From Haliotis asinina (taxonomy: Eukaryota; Mollusca; Gastropoda; Lepetellida; Haliotidae), in contig NC_090281.1 of the NCBI RefSeq assembly GCF_037392515.1, positions 54,476,753 through 54,540,752 on the forward strand: 64,000 nucleotides of DNA, given 5' to 3'. Under the pieces are notes generated by a model that did no database searches, was not told the origin of the DNA, and saw only the letters and a list, made by a program, of their open reading frames with translations. The translations under genes were made by a program, and so were the position numbers. The first letter of the stretch is position 1. Every line of letters starts with the position of its first letter. Below are positions 47,701-57,855 of the stretch, one piece after another.

Positions 47701-48319
47701 CACAATCACAAACTGAGTGTAGAGGTGTTTTTTCTTATGAACGCAAAATCTAGATATCTTATGAATAACAATTCAGTTTGACAGAAGATACTGGAGACAA
47801 TTTCCATGTATTTTATATTAGTGAAGCAGCAATGTTCAACTTCCATTAAAGTGTGTAAGATCATTTCTCAAATAATTTCAGACACAGAAACTTATAATTT
47901 CTTTTGTTTTTGTCTCTGCGCGCATGTGTATGACAAAAATGTGTACGTGTCTTCCCTTACATGGTCAGCATAGCCAATCACTACAAGCCAATAATATCAC
48001 AATTACTAACTGACAGGTACAGGAAAGCAGAGGAAATCGTTGATTCACATTATGATTAAACGTCCCTCATGTCCCAAAGAAATTTGACCCCCATCATTTG
48101 GGCTCTAAACAAAATTGCAAAATACTATATCCCGAGTTCTCCCGCGTTCACAGACTCATGAATTGTACAGCAGGAACACAGCATTTCCAAAGCATGGTTC
48201 TCAGGCAAGGTTCTGGGAAAATCGGTTTCCTCGTAACTGCATGAACCGCACGTGCAAAATTTGGTATAAAATGATACCATATAGCCCGCTGTCATCGCTG
48301 TCATTGGAAAACAACACGG

Positions 48320-49300
48320 AGAATGCCGAGTCTTACAGCAGGACAACGGTATGATCGAAATGGGGGCTTCCTGTGGTCACGTAGCAAGAACCTTCGGTTG
48401 CTCTACTACGGTTACATCCATCCTCATTCAGCGGTTCCGGCAGACTGGTCAGACCAGTGACAGGTCCAGAGCAGGGAGACCCCGCCTCACGACGGCACAG
48501 GAAGACCGGTACATCCGTAATCTCCACCTTCGTAACCGCTTCCTGACGGCAACGTCAAGGGCAACAACGGCATTTGGTCGCCGCCTCAGTCGACAGACAG
48601 TGGCCAGACGTCTCCGTGCACACGACATTAGGAACTACGTACAGTCAGTACAGAGGGACTTTGCTGACACTTCAACATCGCCAGCAGACATTGCAGTGAG
48701 CACGACGCTGGCAGAGACCAGACTGGCAAAGGGTACGCTTTTTTTGACGAGAGCAGGTTCTCTCTCATTCTCTTCCCACAGAGGTTACTCCTGTCATATC
48801 TTCCTACGTAACCTCTGTTCTAACACCGCCATATTTCAGGAGAGTGGGTGAACGAATGGCTCTACGTTGCCTTTCGGCACAGGGATTGTGATGATCTGGA
48901 GAGGTTGTATTGGAGACCAGACCACTAGACTTGTTGTACTTGATGAGACACTGCCTGGTCAACGCTACATCGACCACGTTTTTTAGCCCGGTAGTTGTCC
49001 TATTCAAGCAACAATAGTAGCGGGGGACTCGCTTTCAACATGGCAACGCCAGGCCCATATTGCTCGAGTTGTCCCGAATTTATGAATCGCAACAACGTTA
49101 ACGTTCTACCCCGTCCCCCACGGTCTCCTGACACCGATCGAACACCTCTGGAACCACCCCCATCGACGTACCAGACAACGACAACCACCTCCACAAACAC
49201 GTCAGCAGCTGATTGCAAGCGCTGAGGGTGGAGTGGCAGAGAATCCCCGACGACGTCATCAGACGGCTGGCGTCATCAATGCGCAGATGTGTGTTTGTAT
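48320..49300 (+). pseudogene. Decayed Tc1/mariner transposase, near full-length
   Basis: The N-terminal paired helix-turn-helix region is readable (LTAGQRYDR, then MGASCGHVARTFGCS, RAGRPRLTTAQEDRYIRNLH, FGRRLSRQTVARRLRAH). Beyond about 48658 the match shifts frame (LTLQHRQQTLQ, then FFDESRFSLI with the first catalytic D/E region). It resumes at 49080 as FMNRNNVNVLPRPPRSPD and ends with WQRIPDDVIRRLASSMRR. Several frameshifts and stops leave it without a functional product. No clear terminal inverted repeats were identified. Confidence 0.88.
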
Positions 49301-49704
49301 GCATCCAGGCCCGCACATCCGTTATTGCTAATGTTTTGTGACCACTGTGATCGTCTATGGCAGCGTACAGTCTCCATCTTTTGGCTATGTGCATCTCAAA
49401 TTTCACCCCTTCTGTAAATGGCATGATAATACATCAAATCATGTTCAATAAATCTTCATTCAGTTTTGTGATGTGCTTATCAATAGTCATACTTACTGAA
49501 AATGCACATAATATATGGCAAGAGAAAATTTCATATGACAGGGTTTCGGATAGTTTTAACAATAAAATAATAAGTCATTAGACTCAAGTGTGATGGACAA
49601 TCCAGATCAGTCTTTCACGGTGGAGCAGTCATTACTCCAGTAAACATCATTAAACCGTACTTTTGCTGTTTAATATATTTCCAAAGCCATTAAATCATTG
49701 CAGG

Positions 49705-49860
49705 GGCGGCGGTGTAGCCTAGTGGTAGTAGCGTTTGCTCGTCACGCCAAAACCTGGGTTCGATTCCCCACATGGGTACAATATGTGAATCCTATTTTTG
49801 GTGTTCCCCGACGTGACATTCTTGGAATATTGCTAAATCACTTTCATTCACCCACTAAAG
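49705..49860 (+). mobile_element. tRNA-derived SINE
   Basis: 'ggtgtagcctagtggtagta', 'gggttcgattccccacatg', then a 'gaatattgctaa' tail and ACTC-like end. Confidence 0.87.
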
Positions 49861-50249
49861 TCAATGACAATGTTGCCTGAGAGGATTAATACAAATGTAA
49901 GATAAAATATTTTCGATACCTTTCCCTTTTAATATCATTTCAGCATAATCGAGTTGACGTTTTTGTTTCCAGAATGTTGATGATAGTAAGTTTATGTTCA
50001 TAAATCATATCACTAGAAATTTAAAACTCATGGTGACACAATAATCGTTTTCGCTTAAATGCCCCGTGGCAGTTATACTACGACTGATAAGTTTCGATGC
50101 TGAGTTTGGATTTCATGGTCAAGTCCATAATGAAATATGTCCATGACGAACAGTTTGTAATCACTGGTTGTTTTCTGATTGTATGAACCACCACAGCATC
50201 AGGTGTAGCCCACCCCTCCTCACACTGGCACTCAGCCATCATTTCATTA

Positions 50250-50390
50250 ACAGGGGAGTCTTGTGTCTAGTGGTTAAAGCGTTCGCTCGTCACGCCGAAG
50301 TCCCTGGTTCCCCATTCCCCCATTTATGTGTCCCCCGCGTAATATTGCTAGAATATTGTCAAAAGAGGCGTAAAACTAAACTCCACCATT
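50250..50390 (+). mobile_element. tRNA-derived SINE, B box damaged
   Basis: The head 'gtctagtggttaaagcgttc' is intact. The B box has decayed to 'ctggttccccattcc', and the tail 'agaggcgtaaaactaaactc' is present. Confidence 0.8.
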
Positions 50391-50593
50391 ATTGTCAGGT
50401 CTAAATTTCCTAATTGTATGCCTAAATTGTTCACGTTAAACAGGATAAGGTCTAGCTCGTGTCTAATATAGCCCGATTGTCTTCAATGATTATCTGATGT
50501 TTGGTGGTTAACAAATTGCGGCACCATCGTGGTATCCAGTGCTTCTTCCGGTCGACCTTATAAATGGAACCGATGATAGAAGAACGGGTTGAC

Positions 50594-50760
50594 ACCCTCA
50601 CAAAGGAAAGTCTGTGGACAGAACATATCCGATTGACAGTATGTGTTGAGAACTTCACAAAGGAAAATCTGTTGGTAGAACAAATCCGAGTGACAGTATG
50701 TGTGGAGACCTTCACAAAGGAGTCTGTGGACAGAACAAATCCGAGTGACAGTATGTGTCC
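50594..50760 (+). repeat. 57-bp tandem repeat, about three copies, open in frame
   Basis: The unit starts 'acttcacaaaggaaaatctg' and includes 'aatccgagtgacagtatgtg'. Because 57 is a multiple of three, a + frame reads as 19-residue repeats (for example VENFTKENLLVEQIRVTVC). There is no independent sign that it is translated. Confidence 0.88.
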
Positions 50761-51549
50761 TTACGCATTATGTTAACTTTGATTGATCAAAACAAAGGCG
50801 CAAAAAGGGGTAAAGAAGAGCTGGAAAGAATGAAGAGTGACATAGAACTCTTTTCGTAGTGTACATTAGGCGGATACGTTTAGATGATCCTGATCATCAG
50901 CAGACACCATCCCTATCGGAAAATGGATGCTTTCGAAGGAACAGAATGAGACCTGATGGCGCATATCGGATCTGGGAACATGATGAGACCTAGTACTGTC
51001 AAATTATTTGATTAATATGTCTTCACTTCACCCGAAGCCGATACTTATATCACAGTTCATGATGTTTATGCTGCAAAACATGGCTCCATAGAAAGATTAT
51101 GTTAAGGGTAGTAGCTGCAGATGTTGTAGACAAGGCCGTTTGTGACAATTTAGGAATGGCTATCAAGTCCTAACTTGACATATCATCTACAACTGCAACA
51201 GCTTTATTCGATATAATGGCCAGTGTTTAACAAAATGTTTATGTTTTTACACGTTTTTTAAACTTTAACATCGTGGGTGTATGACATCTTGGTGTATATT
51301 TGATATAGTCATACAATGGACATTTTAGAAGGAAGAGACACAAATAATATTCAACTGACATTAAAGAATTACAGAATTAAAGAATTATAATTATATAATT
51401 TACTTGACTCACAAATTGAGTGCCAATTTTGCTGATTGCAGTTTTTATGTCTCTGTACAAAGGTATTGAGAAACATATTTTTATCACCCACACTAAACCA
51501 AAGCCATAACTAAATAGGCGGTGACTTACCTTTATGCCCAAGTTATACG

Positions 51550-52840
51550 ATTACATCCTGGTCTCATGTTTGGGATATCTAACAGTTGGCATTGCATAGA
51601 ATTGTAACAAAAATGTAATACATGTACATCGTTTATGATAATCAATAAACAGACCATATCTACCACATTCACCTAAAACAGCGTCATTTGAGACATAATA
51701 CCTACCACCTAAAACATATTTACACTCTTTTAATGTGAAATCGTTAAACATTTCAAGTATTTTGGAAAATCCCCATGTCTTACTCTAATAAACTAAACTT
51801 GCTTTTACCTGTGTGTCAAAAATCTGAAACAAAACAGTGGGAGAAACATTCTTATGTATGTGTTAATCTGAAAATAAAGCCTTATTGGCCTTCTGAACAA
51901 GCACATTAGTTGCTTTAGACCAGCATAATCTATTAGAAAATACAATTATAATACGTTGATATCTTAACCCGATCACCATCAAACATCCATTTTTCTGTTC
52001 CCCTTAGCTTGCCACAGTTTCTACACACTAATATCTCTGTCTTATCGAAATTAAGGTTTCTCAGCAAACCAACAACACTGTCATCAAACACACACAAGTC
52101 ACCTGAATAAAATAACATTAATATATCCAGCATTGGATTCATACAACATATTTTCAAGTTCTACTACAAATAATGACAACAGCAAAGGGCTGAGCACACA
52201 TCCCTGTTTCACTCAGTCTATCTAAATAATTGGATATTGACAAAATTTGATATTTTAACAGCAGATGTTATATGTGAACATATATCAAACAAAGCATTAA
52301 ATATTTAAGCCTGAATGCTCCTTTTGAATACAGGGTATCTTAATAGGTTTCTGTAATGGAATCGAATGCTCTTTTGAAATCAACAAACAAGGAGTGACCA
52401 TTTATCTTTGTAAGATTCTTTTGTAATAAACATTGTAAAACAAAAGTGTCCAAAGTGATGTAACCAGATCTGACCCTTTGCTTGTGATACAGGCAGTTTT
52501 TAATACCAGGAACAAAACAATGTTAATCCCTTATCAAAATATATGAAAATACTTTACTCTTAGTGTCAGTAAGTGTCATACCTCTATGATTATTAAGTTC
52601 CGGGGCTTTTCCATTTTTGCGTTATTGTACCACTAATCACTTGATTCATTCCACAGGATATTTACCACCAGCAAGTATGGGTCTAAATAACACATGAAAA
52701 CAAAACAACAGTTCAGTTTTACGACGTTTAATCATCTCATGTGTAACTGCATCATGTCCATGCGCTTTCCCAACACTGAGATTGTCGATAACGTGAAGAA
52801 TTTCGATATTTCACAATGCCACTTAGAAAGTAGTCAAATG
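51550..52840 (-). pseudogene. Decayed non-LTR retrotransposon reverse transcriptase
   Basis: The - strand carries RT landmarks in family order across several frames: PELNNHRGMTLT, then SLFVDFKRAFDSI (palm A), GCVLSP-like sequence degraded to 'cagggatgtgtgctcagcc', a CVFDDSVVGL block next to the degraded YADD site, NFDKTEILVCRNCGKLRG, and finally CKYVLGGRYYVSNDAVLGEC with GRYGLFIDYHKRC. Multiple stops and indels are present. The landmarks suit a Jockey- or RTE-type LINE. It is inactive. Confidence 0.8.
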
Positions 52841-53621
52841 TAACATATGTCATATTTCGGATTACATTTTCTTAGTAAAGTACAAATTCTTGTACGTTTT
52901 TGGTTGAGTTCCAACCAGGCACCTAATCGCCAGCACACCTATTCGCCAGCTCAGAAAATGCATCTCTGCAGAACGTTCTGGCAAAATTTGTTTATATCTA
53001 AATACCAAATTTTGGACAAAATATTATGGATTTTCTTTAAATGATGTATTCATTTCTTCTGAAAACAACTGCAAGCTGGAGGGGAAAATGTTCCCAGAAG
53101 TAGATCGCCGACCAAATGTTCCAAAGCATATCTTAACATGTTTTCAGGTTAGAGATTGCGAACTGGTAAAATCTGAGATTCTACCCGCAGATATTGCCAC
53201 TGGGTCTCTGGGTCTCACGGTAGACACTCCGATGGTAATCCAATTCAACTGGTAGAAACACTGATTCGATCTGTGGCCAAACAACAAAGACATGGGATGC
53301 TGAGAATTTTCGTATATGTTATCTAACATTGCAATGTGTACTTTCGCTGTCCAAGTGCCAATTTTTCTATCGTACCTTACAACGGAGAAGAGTTCTCATA
53401 GGAGTTACTTTTTAAACTGTATTCTATTTTAAATGTTTTTTTACACTGTTCAACTTGTACGTCTCCTGTAATTCCGTATGGAATGACACTTTATACATCT
53501 TTTCAATGAAATGGATAACTGTTCATGTGTCTCAATTTAGAACGAGGAGTGAGACCCAAATAAATAATTTGACTGTCCCATCATCGGTTGTTTATATGAA
53601 TAAATATAACAGATATAGATT

Positions 53622-53627
53622 TTTATT
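53622..53627 (-). promoter_or_regulatory. AATAAA polyadenylation signal of the fucosyltransferase gene
   Basis: A canonical hexamer about 60 bases beyond the stop codon on the gene's strand. Confidence 0.55.
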
Positions 53628-53684
53628 GTGAATCCGCCAAATTAACAATCTATGGCCACAGTCCGTAGTCTTATTGCGCCCGTA

Positions 53685-54997
53685 TTACATATATGTTCTA
53701 GGCTTTCGACAAAGCCCATTTTTCCACCAAGGCACAATATCAGGAATGGTTTTCCTATAACGTGTGATGTCCCTCAGTCTCCTGCACAAGTCGCACATAG
53801 GCTCCTGTTCGTGGTGCTGTTCAGTGTAAACAGAACCCCTAAAACGGAATCTGTAATCTTCATTATGATAATAATAACGCTTCTTTTGCTTCAGGATGTC
53901 GATATACCTGTCAATGTTGTAGTGCAAATACCGCAAATGATCAGACAGATCTTTGGGGGACTTGAAATCAGCAACATTTAGGTAAGTATTTGGAGGGACA
54001 TCACGCGAGTAATTTCCACCTCCTCGAACAATCGTCACAAGGTCAAGGTTGAAATTATTGAAGAGTTTCTCAGTGATATAGTCAAGGCAAAAATTATTTT
54101 CAAATGCCAAATAGAACTTGTATGTTTCATTCAGATATGCCACCCACTCTTTATTTCTGTGTCTCCCAAACACCCTCTTTCCACAAGTTCCATAAATATC
54201 AACCTGGATGTGCTTCTGTAACTCTTTGACGTATGCAGTCCTCTTGCTCCAGTCTGCACAATTACTCACCATCCACGCTACAAGCCTCGTCTTCTTCTGC
54301 ACAATACTCGTATAGTTCTTTACAGGTACATTTTGTCTTCTTTTGAGTAGTCCATAGGGCCGAAATATATCCGAGTCATGTCTGTAGGTCATAGTCCAGT
54401 TGAAAGAAGAAGACCAAGGTTTTCTGTAATAAGGTCTGCGAGTGGCATAATAATATGGGACTTCACTATTGTGGAAGACCCAGACCTGACCTGGTTTACG
54501 AGCTGGGGGAACACCTTTGATAAACTGTGAGTTAAATACGATGGCATCACTTTCTGGTAGAAATGTTTTATTTGTTGTCACGAAGCATTTCAACTCTGGG
54601 CATTTAGGTAAGATAACTTTGCCTGTATTGTCCGTTGGTACATACATCGGGGGAAAGTACCAAAGAATTGTCTTGGATGAATTATAATTCACGTTCGTTG
54701 ACTCTGTTAGCAGGTCGTTTTTAAGATTCGTCCTGAGCTGTTTCAGATATGGGTCTGTTGAAAACGTTTTCCTTTGAATCCTGACCAGATCGAAGTTTAA
54801 CCACAGGAGCACAAATCCGACTGTCACCACCGAGATTTTAGGGATCGACCGAAATTTACTGAAAAGATACACAGACACAAAATGACAGCAAAGAGAGCGT
54901 GAAATCGAAATTGTCGTTGAAAATCTCACTCACCCACTACATCATTCACGGACAGACAGACAAACGTATAAAGAGAAGCTACTCACAGTTTTCGCAT
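53685..54997 (-). CDS. Alpha-1,3-fucosyltransferase, GT10 family (394 aa)
   Basis: It transfers fucose from GDP-fucose to GlcNAc on glycans in the Golgi. Two exons: the coding start at 54997-54987 (MRK plus two bases) and 54858-53685 for the rest, joined through GTGAGT and TATCTTTTCAG. The result is a classic type II Golgi protein: an 11-residue cytosolic end, a membrane anchor (about 12-29, ISVVTVGFVLLWLNFDLV), a stem and a GT10 catalytic domain. Motifs include VWVFHNSEVPYYYATRR, SFNWTMTYRHDSDIFRPYG, VAWMVSNCADWSKR and the donor-binding signature FYLAFENNFCLDYITEKL at about 252-269. C-terminal cysteines CDLC (359, 362) and N-glycosylation sequons (NWT, NYT, NET, NYS) fit the family. Length is normal and the frame is intact, so it looks functional. 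Acceptor specificity (Lewis-type versus core alpha-1,3) cannot be read from the sequence. Confidence 0.95.
54858..54997 (-). other. Fucosyltransferase mini coding exon and intron 1
   Basis: The ATG at 54997-54995 is followed by CGAAAACT and a GTGAGT donor. The 128-base intron ends in a pyrimidine-rich TATCTTTTCAG. Reading straight through without splicing gives no ATG for the catalytic frame, so this intron decides the start. Confidence 0.8.
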
Positions 54998-55289
54998 TGT
55001 CGACGCTGTGTTTGACTAAAGGTAAAGAGTCCCAACCACGCAGTGAACACCGTTTCTCCTGTCTCCCAGTCAGTGATAACCAGTCACTATGGCTGTAACA
55101 CATGGCTATTGAAAGTTGCCCCAATCATACATAGATTGATTACACGCTGTCATGTAGTGGGTGGAAGGTAGTCAACAGAGTGCGCTCGTCATCCATATAC
55201 ATATTCCAGAAGTCGTTCTTAGCACCGATGACTGTAAACACTTCAAAGATCCATGGCAAGTCTGATAACTGGGTAATATTACCCAGGCC

Positions 55290-55919
55290 AATAAAGCAAT
55301 GCATTTGTTGTATAAGCGATTAAGAAATATTGACATGTCCATAGAATGTAAACTCTATTTATTTGACTGCACTATGTGCCCAATCTTACTCTACGGGAGC
55401 GAAATATGGGGATTTGAAAATGTGAAAGCAATTGAGAGGATTCAGACTGACTTTATTAGATATATCTTAAACCTTAGACGCAGTACTCCAACATATATGT
55501 TGTATCGGGAAACTCGGAGAGCACCTCTTGTTGATAAAATCAAACTGCGTATGTTGTGTTTCTGGTCTAGAATAGTGTCAGGCATGTGTAATTCAACGTT
55601 AACAGCACTATATCAAATATTATTAACAAATTCAGTAAAATACAACCACGGCTATAAATGGCTTAACTACATTAAAGCCACATTAGATAATATTGGTATG
55701 TCCAATATATGGCAGTCTCAAGATATAGTCTCATTTTCCTGGTTCAAAAATGCAGTTCAACTTAGAATTTCAGACCAATCGCTACAACTGTTTAACAACC
55801 CGATGAGATCTTCCTCCAAAGCTGTTATCTATGAATGTATGAAATCCCACTGTGATATTTCTTTACTGGAACGTAAACTAGGAACAAAACAAAGGAACTC
55901 TTTTGTAGCTAAGTAACAC
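55290..55919 (+). mobile_element. Non-LTR retrotransposon C-terminal ORF fragment
   Basis: An open frame of about 205 codons with the usual post-RT block: CPILLYGSEIWGFEN, then IERIQTDFIRYILNLRRSTP, YRETRRAPLVDKIKLRMLCF. It keeps its frame to the stop at 55914, so it is younger than the other LINE piece, but it is 5'-truncated as is typical for LINE insertions. Confidence 0.85.
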
Positions 55920-56099
55920 TACAGAAACACTTTAGAAAAGCGAACAAAATTATCCATCACAGATTAAACTTAAGTTAACTATTTAACAATTTATTATGTA
56001 GCAGGTTATTATCAGCAATATAGGGCTTGTCTTCTGACAACCTGTTACGTCCTCAGTTGATTATATAAGTGTAGTGGGAAGTAAAACTAGAGGTGATTG

Positions 56100-56460
56100 A
56101 CATGTCACATGCCAACATCTAACTAATTACAAGGGAGGTAGCACCAACAAGAGTATACGATTGAAAGCGCACTCCGCTACTCAAGGTACCATCAATGATG
56201 ACCAGTGGTGTCCTGCCAACACAAATGCCTCCCCACACCTTTGCACTCCTTCTCCCAAAGGTTACGACCTGTTCACGCAAATCAAGCAGTACGTTTTCTT
56301 CATCAATGTAAAACAGGCTGTCTGCCATCTGACCGACATGCAGAGCCTGCTTTCGTTGATAAAGATGATGCGCTACCAATTATGACATTGCCAACCTCTC
56401 GCTGTTCTCGCTCATCTCTGTCCTCGACAGATCATAGTCCACATGAAAGTTGATATAGGA
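56100..56460 (-). pseudogene. Decayed Tc1/mariner transposase, central part
   Basis: On the - strand DSLFYIDEENVLLDLREQVV precedes SAKVWGGICVGRTPLVIIDGTL, matching the family's catalytic D/E and V-W-G-G-I blocks. The flanks are shifted out of frame, so it is non-functional. Confidence 0.75.
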
Positions 56461-56499
56461 GCGCATTCTGCAGGCATGGTACATCAGATGTTGCTATTC

Positions 56500-56705
56500 T
56501 TTGGTTGGCTTGTTGTCTAACGCCGCACTCTATCAGCTATATGGCAACGGCCCGTAAATACTCGAGTCTGGGCCAGACAATCCAGTAATCAACAGCACTA
56601 GCACATCCCGCTCATCTGGGATATGATGACATGTGTCAACCAAGTCAGGGGGCTTGACCAAATGATCCCGTCAGTCGCCTCTCACGACAAGCATTGGTTG
56701 TTACT
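56500..56705 (+). mobile_element. Second-family interspersed repeat
   Basis: The 'atcagctatatggcaacgg', 'ccagacaatccagtaatcaa' and 'gtcgcctctcacgacaagca' blocks are in order. The GTGA head is lost. Confidence 0.8.
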
Positions 56706-56964
56706 TGTTAGGGACAATGAGATGACGTTTGAAAATATTTGGGTTCTTTTTTAGAACAAAACCCAAATATTTGCATGTGTAGTTTCTTTTGAACGTCAGT
56801 ATATTGAGGGCCATTCGACAGGTGATATCAGGGTGTATGCCGATATCAAATCATATTCTTCTCAATTATATCAGAGTGCATTCTGTGAGTGTGCTGCTGA
56901 TAGGTCACATATTTTTCAGGAATGCCTGATAGCAATGCGTAGTGTGTGTATAGGTATCAGGGTG

Positions 56965-57190
56965 TTCGTGAGTGACGTTAGGAATACGCAGCAATACTCC
57001 AGCTATATGACGGAGGTCTGTAAATAATCGAATCTGGACCAGGCAGTCCAGTGATCAGCATTCTGCGCATGTGATGACGTGTCAGCCAAGTAAGGGAGCT
57101 TGACGAGCCAATCCCGTTAGTCGCCTCTTACGGCAGGCATGGGTTACTGAAGAAGAAATTTTAACCCGGATCGTCACGGGGTCAGTGTAT
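56965..57190 (+). mobile_element. Second-family interspersed repeat
   Basis: From 'gtgagtgacgttag' to 'taacccggatcgtcacgggg', with a deletion around the 'gagcatcgatctg' block. Confidence 0.82.
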
Positions 57191-57740
57191 AAAGATGTAC
57201 ATATACTCTTCAAACGTGGTGGTCCTCGTGTTGTTTTCTGTAAGTATTAAGTTTAAATTTTCGTCGAATAATATGTTCACAGATTTTATTCATGAGGTAT
57301 CGTTGTGTCTTCAGTAGGCATGGAAGCTTTAGATAGTTGAGATAGAACTTGAGAGTTTCAGATTCTTGGTAAAAAAATATGTGCATCTTGGGTTTTCGAA
57401 TCCCATGGAAATGTATATTCCTTAGAGTTCATCTTAACTTTGGATATGATTTCACTACTTCAGTTTGACTTCCTTCGGGGCAGTACCCAAATACACCGGA
57501 CTCTCAGTTTTCATGTATGCAGCTTCAACTTGTTTTTTCCTGAAAGAAAATGGAGATATGAAATCGTGTGCAGAGTAAAAGTACATTCAGGGTACAGACA
57601 TGGCTTGTTCACTGGTCCCTCGGGGTCCATGGGTTGATGTACCCTAGATGTTTGTATATGTTACCTGAGAACGAAGGGCGGAGGGAACATTAACAAACAT
57701 CGAGGGTGCAGCGAACAACGTATTTATCTTACCTGGCACC

Positions 57741-57855
57741 TCAATGTAAATTTTGAACTGTTTTAAGCATGGGTGTCATGCCGTACACTTCAGCCAACCT
57801 GTGTGAATCAAACGATTCGTATCTTGCATCTTGCTGTACTTCCAACGGGTATTGT
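57741..57855 (-). CDS. EGF receptor exon 5: candidate cytosolic tail
   Basis: One base plus 37 codons and TGA, reading QYPLEVQQDARYESFDSH... in the right phase after a weak acceptor (AACTCAAAG). The tail looks authentic in composition, with two tyrosines in acidic or polar context, but the acceptor is poor in pyrimidines. Nearby alternatives, such as GAAGTACAG, shift the frame. Confidence 0.5.

Larger units (their letters stand above)
44069..48339. other. Spacer with repeats; one possible first exon
   Basis: Apart from a SINE, a decayed Tc1 fragment, a second-family repeat and the exon-like start at 46150, no coding sequence is supported. Confidence 0.5.
54998..57740. other. Spacer between the fucosyltransferase and EGF-receptor genes
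   Basis: It contains a LINE 3' fragment, a Tc1 fragment and two second-family repeats. The first part is the fucosyltransferase 5' flank. No other gene is supported. Confidence 0.5.

Noticed and set aside
10010..50390. tRNA-like heads with good B boxes as true tRNA genes
   Set aside because: They cannot fold into full cloverleafs with acceptor stems and are always followed by the same SINE body and ACTC tail.
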